Of a DNA stretch of 64,000 bases, positions 44,650 to 54,055 are shown in pieces. Position 1 is the stretch's first letter, and each line of letters opens with the position of its first letter. The notes below the pieces were generated by a model. That model did no database searches. It saw only the letters and a list, made by a program, of their open reading frames with translations, and was not told where the DNA came from. Origin of the DNA: Bernardetiaceae bacterium (GTDB taxonomy: Bacteria; Bacteroidota; Bacteroidia; Cytophagales; Thermoflexibacteraceae); assembly GCA_025057115.1 (NCBI GenBank), contig JANWWZ010000008.1, positions 53,286 to 117,285 on the forward strand, written 5' to 3'. Position numbers and translations under genes: made by a program.

Positions 44650-44703
44650 TATTATGCTTGCATAATATTTTTTGCGTACTTTTGTATTGGTATGCTTGCA
44701 TAC
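44650..44703 (+). promoter_or_regulatory. Promoter with two palindromic operators for the acyl-CoA dehydrogenase
   Basis: A -7 box TACTTTTG (44677-44684, exact TAnnTTTG) is bracketed by two palindromes: TATTATGC/GCATAATA with a TT centre at 44650-44667 and GTATGC/GCATAC with a TT centre at 44690-44703. Both share TATGCTTGCATA and their centres are 38 bases apart. The second overlaps the expected transcription start. A repressor of the TetR or MarR type bound at one or both would block transcription; the factor is not identified. Confidence 0.7.
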
Positions 44704-44740
44704 TAATTTAAGTTAAGATATCCCTTCAACAGTTGGCACT

Positions 44741-46537
44741 ATGGAAATAGTAGAAAAAAAAGAAGCCCTCAAAGGCGGGGAGTTTTTAATTCGCCATTCA
44801 GAGGCGCCAGATGTCTTCATTCCAGAAGACTTTAGCGAAGAACAACGCATGATGGCACAGGCTTGTCAGGATTTCCTGCAAACTGAAATTTTTCCTCATA
44901 TCGACAAAATGGAAGATGTTCACTCGGGGTTTATGATAGAGTTGCTCGACAAAGCAGGGCAACTTGGCTTGTTGGGCATCTCTGTACCAGAGGAATACGG
45001 CGGGCTAGGCATGAGTTTTAATACTTCTATGCTGGTGGCAGATGCTCTAGGAGCAGGAGGGTCCTTTTCTACCGCTTACGGCGCTCATACAGGTATCGGC
45101 ATTTTGCCTATTCTTTACTACGGCACTGAAGAACAAAAACGCAAGTATTTGCCCAAGTTAGTCAGTGGAGAATGGAAAGCCAGCTACTGCCTTACTGAAC
45201 CCGATGCAGGTTCAGATGCTAATTCTGGTAAAACAAAGGCTCGCTTGAGTGAAGATGGCAAATACTACCTCATCAACGGGCAAAAAATGTGGATTACAAA
45301 CGCGGGCTTTGCTGATTTGTTCATCGTCTTTGCCAAAATTGACGATGATAAAAACTTGAGTGCCTTTATTGTGGAGCGCTCTTTCGGCGGCATTACCATG
45401 AACGATGAAGAGAAAAAACTGGGCATTAAAGGTTCTTCTACGCGCCAAGTGTTTTTTAATGACTGCAAAGTACCAGTGGAAAATATGCTTTCCACACGTG
45501 GTAACGGATTTAAGATAGCTGTAAATATTCTTAATATTGGTAGGATTAAATTAGCAGCAGCGGCTATCGGTGCTTGCAAATACGTTATTAATCTAGCAAC
45601 AAATTATGCCAACGAGCGCAAGCAATTCGGAAAAACAATTGCTTCTTTTGGGGCTATCAAACACAAGATTGGCGAAATGGCTGCCCTAACTTATGCTACC
45701 GAGTCAGCTGCTTACCGCGCCGGGCAATGCATTGAGGATAAAATTAACGCCCTCATCGCTGAAGGCATGGAAGAAGCTCAAGCGAAGCTCAAAGGAGTAG
45801 AGCAATTTGCCATCGAATGTGCCATCATGAAAGTACATAGTTCTGAAGTGCTGGACTATGTGGTAGATGAAGGTCTCCAAATTTACGGAGGAATGGGCTT
45901 TTCAGAAGAAGCACCAATGGCTCGCGCTTATCGCGACTGTAGAATTACTCGAATCTACGAAGGCACTAATGAAATTAACCGAATGTTGCTGGTAGGCATG
46001 TTGCTCAAGCGCGCCTTGTCTGGCGAATTAAACTTGCTTGCTCCTGCCATGGAAGTGGCAAAAGAACTCACTAGCGTGCCCTCTTTTACACCTATTGATA
46101 CCTCTTTGCTCTTTGCCGAAGAAAAAGAAGTGATGAAAGGTCTGAAAAAAGCTGTTTTAATGGTGGCTGGCAAGGCAGCACAGACCTTCGGTCCGTCTTT
46201 GGAAGAGCAGCAAGAAATTATCATGCACGTTGCAGATATGATTATTGAAACCTACATTGCAGAATCTACCTTGTTGCGCACAGAAAAATTAGTTCAACAA
46301 CGCGGTCAAGAAGCTTGCCAGCAGCATATTAACATGGCTCGTTTGTATCTCAATCGAGCTGTAGATAAAGTAGCCTACCATGGCAAAGAAGCAATTAATA
46401 GTTTTGCCACAGGCGATGAACAAAAAGTAATGCTAATGGGACTGCGTCGGTTTACTAAAATGAACCCGATTAATGCTACCGCTATTCGGCGCCAAGTAGC
46501 TGATTATGTTATTGCACAAAACCGATATCCATTCTAA
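44741..46537 (+). CDS. Acyl-CoA dehydrogenase
   Basis: First oxidation step of fatty-acid beta-oxidation: makes trans-2-enoyl-CoA with FAD. The 598-residue product is the long two-domain form. The N-terminal acyl-CoA dehydrogenase core ends near residue 440, with YCLTEPDAGSDA and WITNAGFADLFIVFA (FAD/substrate binding), then QIYGGMGFSEEAPMARAYRD and RITRIYEGTNEINR carrying the catalytic Glu region. A helical C-terminal extension of about 150 residues follows, typical of VLCAD-like and Bacteroidota members. It is controlled by the two-palindrome region just upstream and is followed by a hairpin. Confidence 0.95.
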   Translation: MEIVEKKEALKGGEFLIRHSEAPDVFIPEDFSEEQRMMAQACQDFLQTEIFPHIDKMEDVHSGFMIELLDKAGQLGLLGISVPEEYGGLGMSFNTSMLVADALGAGGSFSTAYGAHTGIGILPILYYGTEEQKRKYLPKLVSGEWKASYCLTEPDAGSDANSGKTKARLSEDGKYYLINGQKMWITNAGFADLFIVFAKIDDDKNLSAFIVERSFGGITMNDEEKKLGIKGSSTRQVFFNDCKVPVENMLSTRGNGFKIAVNILNIGRIKLAAAAIGACKYVINLATNYANERKQFGKTIASFGAIKHKIGEMAALTYATESAAYRAGQCIEDKINALIAEGMEEAQAKLKGVEQFAIECAIMKVHSSEVLDYVVDEGLQIYGGMGFSEEAPMARAYRDCRITRIYEGTNEINRMLLVGMLLKRALSGELNLLAPAMEVAKELTSVPSFTPIDTSLLFAEEKEVMKGLKKAVLMVAGKAAQTFGPSLEEQQEIIMHVADMIIETYIAESTLLRTEKLVQQRGQEACQQHINMARLYLNRAVDKVAYHGKEAINSFATGDEQKVMLMGLRRFTKMNPINATAIRRQVADYVIAQNRYPF

Positions 46538-46569
46538 AGCTGCTCATATTCCATTTCCATTAATTTGAT

Positions 46570-46599
46570 GCAAGCCCACGTCATTTGACATGGGCTTGC
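46570..46599 (+). terminator. Hairpin after the acyl-CoA dehydrogenase gene
   Basis: GCAAGCCCA at 46570-46578 pairs with TGGGCTTGC at 46591-46599. The T run after it is weak. Confidence 0.55.
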
Positions 46600-47212
46600 G
46601 TGCTTTATAATATAACAAGGCAAAAGTTCGCTAATTTGCCCGACTAGAAAAGTTTTTACCTTGCCGCTGGCTGATCTTGATCTTTCAAGCATTCATTTGT
46701 TATTTTTGTTCTAAACATCTGGCTTGCTTACACGCGATAGGTTAGAGAATTAATTCAATTTTTTAGTGGAGCTTTTTTCTCTGACAATGCAGTTAGGGCA
46801 ATGAAATAAGGATTATGCCTATATGAAAAACGACTTTTACAGGTAGTACCTTTTGATGAGTGAACAAATAGCAAGGTTTTATGCGCAAGAAATCAAAAAA
46901 TGACATGTGTTTTTTAATGAAAGAGTTGCCGAAGTTACTCCTCAAAGCGGTTAAAATTCGGTTAATACGATGCAATTTCAGCATGTATAAAGAGAATACT
47001 TTTGCGAAACTCTGCCCGCAAAGAGAAGTGCTGCATTGCTAAGAGGTTCGCTTTCGTGTGCTTGAATTGACTTTTTGGGCAAGATAATTCAACCACTAAG
47101 AGAAAAACTTCGGAAAAAATTAAATGCAACCAGCTCCAAAAAGCAAGAAATAAACTTGGCTGCTGCCCCATGTTTAAAGAGAATTGGCTGATAATGTAAA
47201 TATTTTGCTCTT
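46600..47212. other. Gene-free spacer with promoter-like boxes
   Basis: 613 A+T-rich bases upstream of susC. Two minus-strand frames (46793-46984 and 46962-47171) show no supporting features. Two exact -7 boxes are present on the plus strand: TATTTTTG with a TTG 21 bases upstream (near 46676-46708) and TACTTTTG at 46997-47004. The second could be the susC promoter, with a leader of about 200 bases; the first could give an unknown transcript. No ribosomal or tRNA gene was seen. Confidence 0.5.
46997..47004 (+). promoter_or_regulatory. -7 box candidate for susC
   Basis: TACTTTTG matches TAnnTTTG; expected start near 47011, leaving a leader of about 200 bases. No clean -33 TTG. Confidence 0.35.
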
Positions 47213-50200
47213 ATGAAACATCTACACTTTTGCTTTCTTTTGGCAAGCATTTTTTGGATCTCAACGATGCAAGCCCTTCGGGGGCAGGAACGCGTTATCA
47301 CGGGGCGCGTCTCTTCTGCAGAGGACGGTGCTGCAATTCCAGGAGTTAATGTAGTGGTCAAAGGAGCTACTCAAGGCACGGTAACTGATGCTAATGGCAA
47401 CTATCGCATTTCAGTAAGTCAGGAAGCTAAGTTTTTGTTGTTTTCCTCTGTGGGCTTTATTCGCCAGGAAGTGGAAATAGGCAATCGGACAACCATCGAT
47501 GTAGTTTTGCAAGTAGATACGCGCCAGTTAGAGGAAGTAGTAGTAACTGCTTTGGGTCTAACGCAACAGAAAAAAACGCTGACTTACTCGGTGCAAGAAG
47601 TAAAAAGTACGGAAATTTTGCAGTCCCGAGAGGCGAATATTGTCAATGCTCTTAATAGCAAAGTAGCTGGCGTGCAAGTAATTAGTAATGCTGGGACTCC
47701 AGGGGCAGGAGCGGCTATCTACATACGCGGTAAAAATTCTTTCACGGGACCAAGCCAGCCGCTGTTTGTGGTGGACGGCGTTCCCATCAACAATGCTTTT
47801 CGCGGAGGTAGCGGAGCGGGAGTAGACATACCCAACCGCGCCATAGATATCAATCCCGATGATATTGAATCTATCTCTGTGTTAAAAGGTCCAGCTGCTG
47901 CAGCGCTTTACGGCATTCAGGGAGGGAGTGGGGTAGTGCTCATTACTACTAAAAAAGGCGCCAAAGGAGAGCGGCGCACTACTAACATTCACTTTAGCAC
48001 TTCTTACTCTTTAGAGCGAATTAATAAAATGTTCCAGTTACAAACCGAATATGCGCAAGGCAGTGGCGGCGTATTTTCCGATGCTCCTACGCAGACTTTT
48101 TTATTTGGTCCGCGATTGAGCGAACTGCGCTATAATGGCATTCCTGATGTACTTAGTCCTCTGGGTAGAATTGTTCCTGCTACAGATCCTACTGCGCGAC
48201 AAGATTTACCTGTATTGCCTTTCGACAATCAAGGTAATTTTTGGCAAACAGGTACCACGTGGAATAATTATTTCAGTTTACAAAGCGGCAATAAAGATGG
48301 CAATTTATTTTTTTCTCTAGGGCATTTAGACCAAAAAGGCATTATTCCCAACAATACCTTTAGCCGTACCTCTGCCAAATTAGCAGGTGAATCCGCCTTA
48401 GGAGAGAAATTTCGCATGTCTTCTTCTATTACCTATACGCGCTCAGGAGGCAATCGCGTAGGGCGTGGCGACAACTTTACTGGAGTAGTGCAAGGACTCT
48501 ACAGAACTCCCGTACATTTTGATATCTTCAATGGGCAGCGCGACCCGCGCAATCCCATTGCTTACAAATTTCCCAATGGTGCTCAACGCAACTTCCGCAA
48601 TCGCAATCAAATCGATGGCATGAACCCTGCTGACTTGGGACTTGGACCTGATAGTCCTCTGTGGACAGTCAATGAAAATTCCTTTGTGGATGATGTCCAC
48701 CGCATTAATGGTTACTTTCAACTCAATGGGCAAATTTTGTCTTGGTTGAAAGCTATGTGGCGCGGTGGCATAGATATGTTTTCTGACAATCGAACAGCTA
48801 CCTTTAACATAGGTTCTTTCGGAGCAGATGGGCGCTATGGACGCGTTTTTGAAGACACTTACCTAGACCGAACTTTTAATTCTGACTTCATACTCACTGC
48901 CGAGTACGCAATAGGCAATATCAATACCCGCTTGCTCATAGGGCATAACCATTTTGCTACTCAATCTACTTTCCGCCGCATTGATGGCAATACCTTCAAC
49001 CAACCTGATTTTTACAACATCTCTAATGCTACAGTATATGCCAATCCGCAACAATCTTTGACAAGAAGGGCTACTTATGCAGTTTTTGCCAGCTTTAAAG
49101 CTGATTACAAAGACATGATCTTCCTCGAGCTCACTGGTCGAAACGAATGGGCTTCTACACTACCCAAAAATAATAACTCATTCTTCTTCCCTTCGGCAAG
49201 TTTGAGCGCTTCGCTAACGGATATGCTCGGCTTTCAAGATAACCCCACCTTCTCACTAGCCAAAGTGAGACTTTCTTATGCCACAGCGGCACAAATCCCA
49301 GCGGCATATTCAACAGAGACGTTTTACTTCCGTGCAAGTGCTGTCAATGGTTTTGGTAATGGCATTAGCTTTCCTATTCAAGGTTCTAATATCGGAGGGG
49401 TAACGCTGGGCAATACACTAGGCAACCCAGATTTAAAACCCGAAACCAATAGCACTTTAGAGCTGGGCACTAACTTGCACTTTCTCAGTGATCGCATCAC
49501 AATAGATGTTACCTATTACAACTCACTTAGCAAAAATCTTCTAACGCCTTTGCAAATTGCTCCTTCTTCGGGTTTTACTACGCGCAATGTCAATGCGGGA
49601 GAAGTGCGCAACCGCGGCATTGAAATAGTACTTGCCATGACTCCTATTAAGCAGAGCAATTTGCGCTGGGACATAACTTTTAACTTTACTCGCAATCGCA
49701 ACGTCGTAGTATCCCTGCCCGAAGGATTGGCTTTTATTAACCTACCAGGCTTTGGTACTATCTTTACTCCTCGTTTAGTGCCTGGGCAAGAGTTTGGGGT
49801 ATTTTACGGCACGGGTTGGCTACGAGACGAGCAAGGACGTCGCATCATCGGCGACAATGGCTTCCCTATTCGGCAAGACAATATTTTGATAGGCAATCCC
49901 AATCCACGCTATTTGCTGGGCATCCGCAATGCGATTTCTTGGAAAGGAGTCAGTCTTTCTTTCTTGTTTGACATTCGCAAAGGCGGCGACGTGTGGAATG
50001 GAACCGAAGCCGTATTAACTAATATCGGTGCTACTGTGCGCACTTTACAGCGCGGTCAGCAAGTGGTATTTGAAGGAGTGCGCCGAGATGGCACTCCTAA
50101 TACCCAGCCTGTTACTCTTACCCAGCAAAACTGGTTCCAACAAGATGGAAGAGCTACAGGAGCAGCTGGGGTGCATGAGCAGTTTGTAGAAGATGCCAGC

Positions 50201-50437
50201 TGGGTTCGTTTGCGCGATGCTAGTTTGAGTTATGCACTACCTAAAGCCATTGCTCAAAAACTAAAAATGAAATCTTTGGAAGTCTCCTTGTTTGGGCGAA
50301 ACCTTTGGCTTCTCACCAATTACAGCGGTATCGACCCTGAAACTAATCTCTATGGCATAAGCCCTGCACAAGGACTGGATTATTTTGGCAATCCCAATAC
50401 GCGCAGCGTAGGAGTAAGTTTAAATGCCTCTTTCTAA
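47213..50437 (+). CDS. SusC/RagA-type TonB-linked outer membrane protein
   Basis: Outer-membrane barrel importing bulky nutrients with TonB energy. The 1074-residue protein starts with a signal peptide ending near ALRGQ, then the carboxypeptidase-regulatory-like domain (ITGRVSSAEDGAAIPGVNVVVKG), the TonB-box/plug region (LEEVVVTALGLTQQKKTL, VRGKNSF-like IRGKNSF, LFVVDGVPI), and the barrel ending in a final aromatic strand (SVGVSLNASF). The SusC plug signature and the immediate susD partner make identification firm. The substrate cannot be told. The order is susC then susD with an 83-base spacer. Confidence 0.95.
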   Translation: MKHLHFCFLLASIFWISTMQALRGQERVITGRVSSAEDGAAIPGVNVVVKGATQGTVTDANGNYRISVSQEAKFLLFSSVGFIRQEVEIGNRTTIDVVLQVDTRQLEEVVVTALGLTQQKKTLTYSVQEVKSTEILQSREANIVNALNSKVAGVQVISNAGTPGAGAAIYIRGKNSFTGPSQPLFVVDGVPINNAFRGGSGAGVDIPNRAIDINPDDIESISVLKGPAAAALYGIQGGSGVVLITTKKGAKGERRTTNIHFSTSYSLERINKMFQLQTEYAQGSGGVFSDAPTQTFLFGPRLSELRYNGIPDVLSPLGRIVPATDPTARQDLPVLPFDNQGNFWQTGTTWNNYFSLQSGNKDGNLFFSLGHLDQKGIIPNNTFSRTSAKLAGESALGEKFRMSSSITYTRSGGNRVGRGDNFTGVVQGLYRTPVHFDIFNGQRDPRNPIAYKFPNGAQRNFRNRNQIDGMNPADLGLGPDSPLWTVNENSFVDDVHRINGYFQLNGQILSWLKAMWRGGIDMFSDNRTATFNIGSFGADGRYGRVFEDTYLDRTFNSDFILTAEYAIGNINTRLLIGHNHFATQSTFRRIDGNTFNQPDFYNISNATVYANPQQSLTRRATYAVFASFKADYKDMIFLELTGRNEWASTLPKNNNSFFFPSASLSASLTDMLGFQDNPTFSLAKVRLSYATAAQIPAAYSTETFYFRASAVNGFGNGISFPIQGSNIGGVTLGNTLGNPDLKPETNSTLELGTNLHFLSDRITIDVTYYNSLSKNLLTPLQIAPSSGFTTRNVNAGEVRNRGIEIVLAMTPIKQSNLRWDITFNFTRNRNVVVSLPEGLAFINLPGFGTIFTPRLVPGQEFGVFYGTGWLRDEQGRRIIGDNGFPIRQDNILIGNPNPRYLLGIRNAISWKGVSLSFLFDIRKGGDVWNGTEAVLTNIGATVRTLQRGQQVVFEGVRRDGTPNTQPVTLTQQNWFQQDGRATGAAGVHEQFVEDASWVRLRDASLSYALPKAIAQKLKMKSLEVSLFGRNLWLLTNYSGIDPETNLYGISPAQGLDYFGNPNTRSVGVSLNASF

Positions 50438-50520
50438 CCAGTCATCGCCAGAGCCATGTAGTGGTTTTACTTTAGTACTCCATCAGTCAATGTACTTAAC
50501 TTTTAAACCTTAGAAATGAC

Positions 50521-51984
50521 ATGAAACGGAAAATATTCACCTTATTTGCCACTGCCATCATCACTATCGTTAGCAGCTGTGATTTTGGCAATATTAACGT
50601 CAACCCCAATGCAGCTACTGATGCTCCCATGAACGTACTTTTACCTGCTGCACAAGCCAACTTAGTGTACGGATTGCACGGGGATATTTCTCAGTTTAAT
50701 AGTTTATTGGTGCAGCACTTGGCAGGGGTGGAAAACATATACATAAGCATTGGACAATATGACTTAAATTCCAACGTAGCTGCACGGGTATGGAACGGCA
50801 ATTTGTATCCGGGCGCAATGCAAGATTTGTACGTTATCATACGCAAATCATTTGAAAACAATTCACCTCACTATCGCGGTATAGCGCGCATTTTGATGGC
50901 AATAGCTCTAGGTCAGGTAGTGGATTTGTGGAACAATGCACCTTATGACGAAGCCTTTCGCGGCAATGATCCTGTTCGTCCTATTTTTACACCGCGCTAC
51001 CAACCTGGAGCTATTCTTTATGATTCAGTGAATGCTCTGCTAACCAATGCAATAAGAGATTTAACTACGCCTACAAGTGCAAAGTCGCCTAGTAGAGATG
51101 ACTTGGTATATAATGGCAATTTGGCAAACTGGATTCGTGCAGCGCGTGCGTTACAAGCCCGCTATGCAAATCACTTGAGCAAAATAGACCCCGAAGGCTC
51201 TGCCCGACGAGCACTAGAAGCTATTGATGCAGGGGCTCTTACTTCTAATGCGCAAGATGCTCGCATTGTATTTGGCAATGCTGTTAATACGCCTTCTCCT
51301 TGGTTTGCAGCCTTGAACAGTAGTTTTGGCAATTCATTTAGGCTTTCCACATTTATGGTGAACTTGATGCAAAGTCGTCAAGATCCGCGTTTGCCTTTTT
51401 ATGCTCGTCCTACGGCTAGTGGAACCTTTGTTGGTTCTCCCGCTGGCGGTCCTCAAAATCTCAATGCTTCTTTGCCAGGTCCCTATTTCAACCGTCCAGA
51501 AACGCCAGCTAATTTAATTACTTACGTAGAACAAAAATTTATTGAAGCAGAAGCAGCCTTGCGACTAGGAAACCGCGAGCGAGCCGCTGCAGCTCATAAC
51601 GAAGCTGTGCGAGCTTCTATTGCTAAGATTACTGCCTCTCTTCCAGCAGCAGGATTGACAACTAATACTACTGCCAACAATGCTTATATAGCCAATTACG
51701 CCAGTGAAACAGCCGCTACCATCACTTTAGAAAAAATTATGACCGAAAAGTATATAGCCATGTTTTTAGACCCCGAGGCATGGACCGACTGGCGGCGCAT
51801 GATTACGTCTCAAACTCCTAACGGCATTCCAGCCTTAACTATCGCTAATAATTCTCAAACCTTTACCCAAGGGAGATTTCCCCGCCGCTGGCCCTATCCT
51901 ATTAGTGAAATTCAAACCAATGCTGCTGCTGTAGCTGCTGCAGGTCCTGCTTCTATCACTGACCTGGTATTCTGGGATAGATAG
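50521..51984 (+). CDS. SusD/RagB family lipoprotein
   Basis: Surface lipoprotein that caps the SusC barrel and binds the nutrient. Lipobox IVSSC near residue 20 after a short signal. The 487-residue body is mostly alpha-helical with tetratricopeptide-like regions (NVLLPAAQANLVYG, IAMALGQVVDLWNNAPYDEAF-like IARILMAIALGQVVDLWNN) and ends with the SusD-typical RRWPYPISEIQTN. It matches the SusD_like_2 group. A terminator follows. It is the second gene of the susC operon; no glycosidase or regulator accompanies the pair. Confidence 0.93.
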   Translation: MKRKIFTLFATAIITIVSSCDFGNINVNPNAATDAPMNVLLPAAQANLVYGLHGDISQFNSLLVQHLAGVENIYISIGQYDLNSNVAARVWNGNLYPGAMQDLYVIIRKSFENNSPHYRGIARILMAIALGQVVDLWNNAPYDEAFRGNDPVRPIFTPRYQPGAILYDSVNALLTNAIRDLTTPTSAKSPSRDDLVYNGNLANWIRAARALQARYANHLSKIDPEGSARRALEAIDAGALTSNAQDARIVFGNAVNTPSPWFAALNSSFGNSFRLSTFMVNLMQSRQDPRLPFYARPTASGTFVGSPAGGPQNLNASLPGPYFNRPETPANLITYVEQKFIEAEAALRLGNRERAAAAHNEAVRASIAKITASLPAAGLTTNTTANNAYIANYASETAATITLEKIMTEKYIAMFLDPEAWTDWRRMITSQTPNGIPALTIANNSQTFTQGRFPRRWPYPISEIQTNAAAVAAAGPASITDLVFWDR

Positions 51985-52006
51985 CATTTTTTTTAAAATT
52001 ATTTTT

Positions 52007-52034
52007 CTCCGCTCTTTCAAAGAGCGGAGTTTTT
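52007..52034 (+). terminator. Rho-independent terminator after susD
   Basis: CTCCGCTCTTT at 52007-52017 pairs with AAAGAGCGGAG at 52019-52029 and is followed by five T. Confidence 0.88.
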
Positions 52035-52121
52035 GTATTTTTAGCAGGAGGTAACGCATGATATGGAAAGTAATTGGTAAATTCCTTAGTATAGTCTTTC
52101 AAAACCTGATTAATATTTCCG

Positions 52122-53681
52122 ATGCGATACTTTTATTCGCTTACTGATTTTAAAGACTATCGTTTACACTCCCAACGATTATTAGGCTTAACATTATGGG
52201 CAATCAACGCATCAGCAGCAGTGATGCTGCTAGTAGATTTGATATTTGGTCTTCAATCCCTAAATGAAAAGCTCCTTACAGGAGCCGTTATAGGTAGTTT
52301 ATTTATTACATTGCTCTATACTCGTCAGGTAAATTCCTTTTGGGTAAGCCAAGCGGTTATATTTTTGATTTATTTTACAAGTGAAGCACATCTGTTTTTC
52401 AACTCTGAATATTTTCCTACCACTATTTATTGGTTGCCCTTTACAGTTTTGATTGCCCTGATAACTTTGGGTTTGCGCGCAGCAGTCGGATGGCTCCTAA
52501 TTATTATTCTCACTCATTTGGCAAATGGGTATTATTTGTATCACAGGTATGGTCTTAGTTACAATGTACAAGTAATAGTTTCTTCCTATTTAGTTTCTGG
52601 GCTGCTGTTTTTTGGGATATTCTTTGTTGGTATCATCTTGTTATACAAGCTCTTAGGAGATGCCTACTCCATCACTGAGCAGCGAAAAGAAGAACTAGAA
52701 CTGCTCAAAAATCAAATTCAGGAAAGCAAAGCTCGCCTAGAGTACTACCAAGAACAGCTGATCGCTCTTACCCACCAACCGGAACTCTTTGAGTGGAGCC
52801 CTGAAGTGTTTTATGCCTATCTTACCAAAGTAGCTGCAGAAACCCTGCAAATTACTAGAGTAAGTGTATGGAATCTTAACGAGCAACAAGATTGCCTTCA
52901 ACGAGAATATTTGTTTTGCCGAGAGAAAGTAGATAACTTGACCACAGTGTGTAGAAAAAATGCTCAACCTTATTTTGAAGCATTATTAAGCCAACCCTAC
53001 ATATCAGCTCCCGATGCGCGCCGCCATCAAAATACTTCTTGTTTTAATGAACACTATTTCGAACCTTTGAATATATATTCTCTCCTAGACTGCCCTATAT
53101 TGGAAGAGGGGAAACCCATAGGAGTGATTTGTTACGAGCAGCAACATACTTTCCGCCAGTGGCGCACAGAAGATATTCTTTTTGCCCAGTCTTTGGCAGG
53201 GCTCATTGCTATTTATCGCAAAAACAGGCGCGTTAGAGAGCTAATAGAAGAGCTCAAGCAGGCAAATCTCCAGCTTATAGACAAGACTCATCAAGTAGAA
53301 ATCATGAATGAAGAGCTCAATACCCTTAATGAAAAACTGCAAACGATCAATGAAAGTCTGGAGCAGCGGGTAGTAGAGCGAACTCGTCAGCTAGAAATTC
53401 AAAATGAACAGCTGCGCGGATATGCATTTATCAATGCTCACGTGCTTAGGGCGCCTTTGGCACGAATTAGAGGTTTGCTATATTTGATGACCCACGACCC
53501 TAATGCAGCTAATGACTGGGAGCTCATTCATCTTCTCATTAAAGAAGCCAATGAATTAGATGCTATTACGACCAAAATTAGCGATATTCTCTACGACGGT
53601 ACTAACCTTACTCGTGAAGATATTCAAAAAATGCTAGCGGAAAAAGCTGCCACAAGCAATCAACAAAATGAAAATAAATAA
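52122..53681 (+). CDS. Histidine-kinase-like protein lacking the ATPase domain
   Basis: A 519-residue membrane protein with about six hydrophobic segments (residues 20-190), a short coiled coil, a GAF-type domain (about 245-375; ITRVSVWNLN, CPILEEGKPIGVICYE) and another coiled coil leading to a dimerisation/phosphoacceptor region NAHVLRAPLARIRGLL with the candidate phosphohistidine at residue 440. It ends about 80 residues later, so the HATPase_c domain that would phosphorylate that His is missing. No frameshifted ATPase follows: the next gene is convergent rpsJ. It may work as a phosphotransfer, dimerising or non-catalytic sensor, or be a truncated kinase. Confidence 0.85.
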   Translation: MRYFYSLTDFKDYRLHSQRLLGLTLWAINASAAVMLLVDLIFGLQSLNEKLLTGAVIGSLFITLLYTRQVNSFWVSQAVIFLIYFTSEAHLFFNSEYFPTTIYWLPFTVLIALITLGLRAAVGWLLIIILTHLANGYYLYHRYGLSYNVQVIVSSYLVSGLLFFGIFFVGIILLYKLLGDAYSITEQRKEELELLKNQIQESKARLEYYQEQLIALTHQPELFEWSPEVFYAYLTKVAAETLQITRVSVWNLNEQQDCLQREYLFCREKVDNLTTVCRKNAQPYFEALLSQPYISAPDARRHQNTSCFNEHYFEPLNIYSLLDCPILEEGKPIGVICYEQQHTFRQWRTEDILFAQSLAGLIAIYRKNRRVRELIEELKQANLQLIDKTHQVEIMNEELNTLNEKLQTINESLEQRVVERTRQLEIQNEQLRGYAFINAHVLRAPLARIRGLLYLMTHDPNAANDWELIHLLIKEANELDAITTKISDILYDGTNLTREDIQKMLAEKAATSNQQNENK

Positions 53682-53710
53682 CTCGGGAAGGCTTGAGAGC
53701 CCACCCGAGT
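53681..53710. terminator. Bidirectional terminator between the kinase-like gene and rpsJ
   Basis: ACTCGGG 53681-53687 pairs with CCCGAGT 53704-53710, and within it GGCT 53690-53693 pairs with AGCC 53698-53701, with two-base internal loops. The convergent position suits termination of both the kinase-like gene and the str operon. Confidence 0.75.
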
Positions 53711-53737
53711 AGCGTTAGTGAGTCTGTACAGAGGCGA

Positions 53738-54043
53738 TCAGACCTTAATTTCTACATCAACCCCACTGGGCAACTCCAGCTTCATGAGGGCATCTACCGT
53801 TTTGGCGCTAGTAGAATAGATATCCACCAAGCGCTTATAAGTACAGAGCTGAAATTGCTCACGCGACTTTTTGTTTACGTGAGGAGAGCGAAGCACAGTA
53901 AAAATTTGTTTCTCGGTAGGCAATGGAATAGGTCCACTTACTACCGCGCCTGTTGCCTTAACTGCCTTAACAATTTTTTCTGAAGACTTATCTACCAACG
54001 TATGGTCGTAAGACTTGAGTTTTATTCTGATTTTTTGAGTCAT
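53738..54043 (-). CDS. rpsJ: Ribosomal protein uS10
   Basis: Small-subunit protein S10 of 101 residues, also a component of transcription antitermination with NusB. The sequence [48 protein letters not shown] and the C-terminus [16 protein letters not shown] are all diagnostic. It is the last gene of the str operon, 12 bases after fusA, and unusually is not followed by rplC: a terminator-like hairpin and a convergent gene come next. Confidence 0.98.
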   Translation of the reverse strand: MTQKIRIKLKSYDHTLVDKSSEKIVKAVKATGAVVSGPIPLPTEKQIFTVLRSPHVNKKSREQFQLCTYKRLVDIYSTSAKTVDALMKLELPSGVDVEIKV

Positions 54044-54055
54044 AGCACTTGCTTT

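Noticed and set aside
46793..47361. Three minus-strand frames upstream of and over the susC start
   Set aside because: Short, low-support frames; the last is antisense to conserved SusC sequence.
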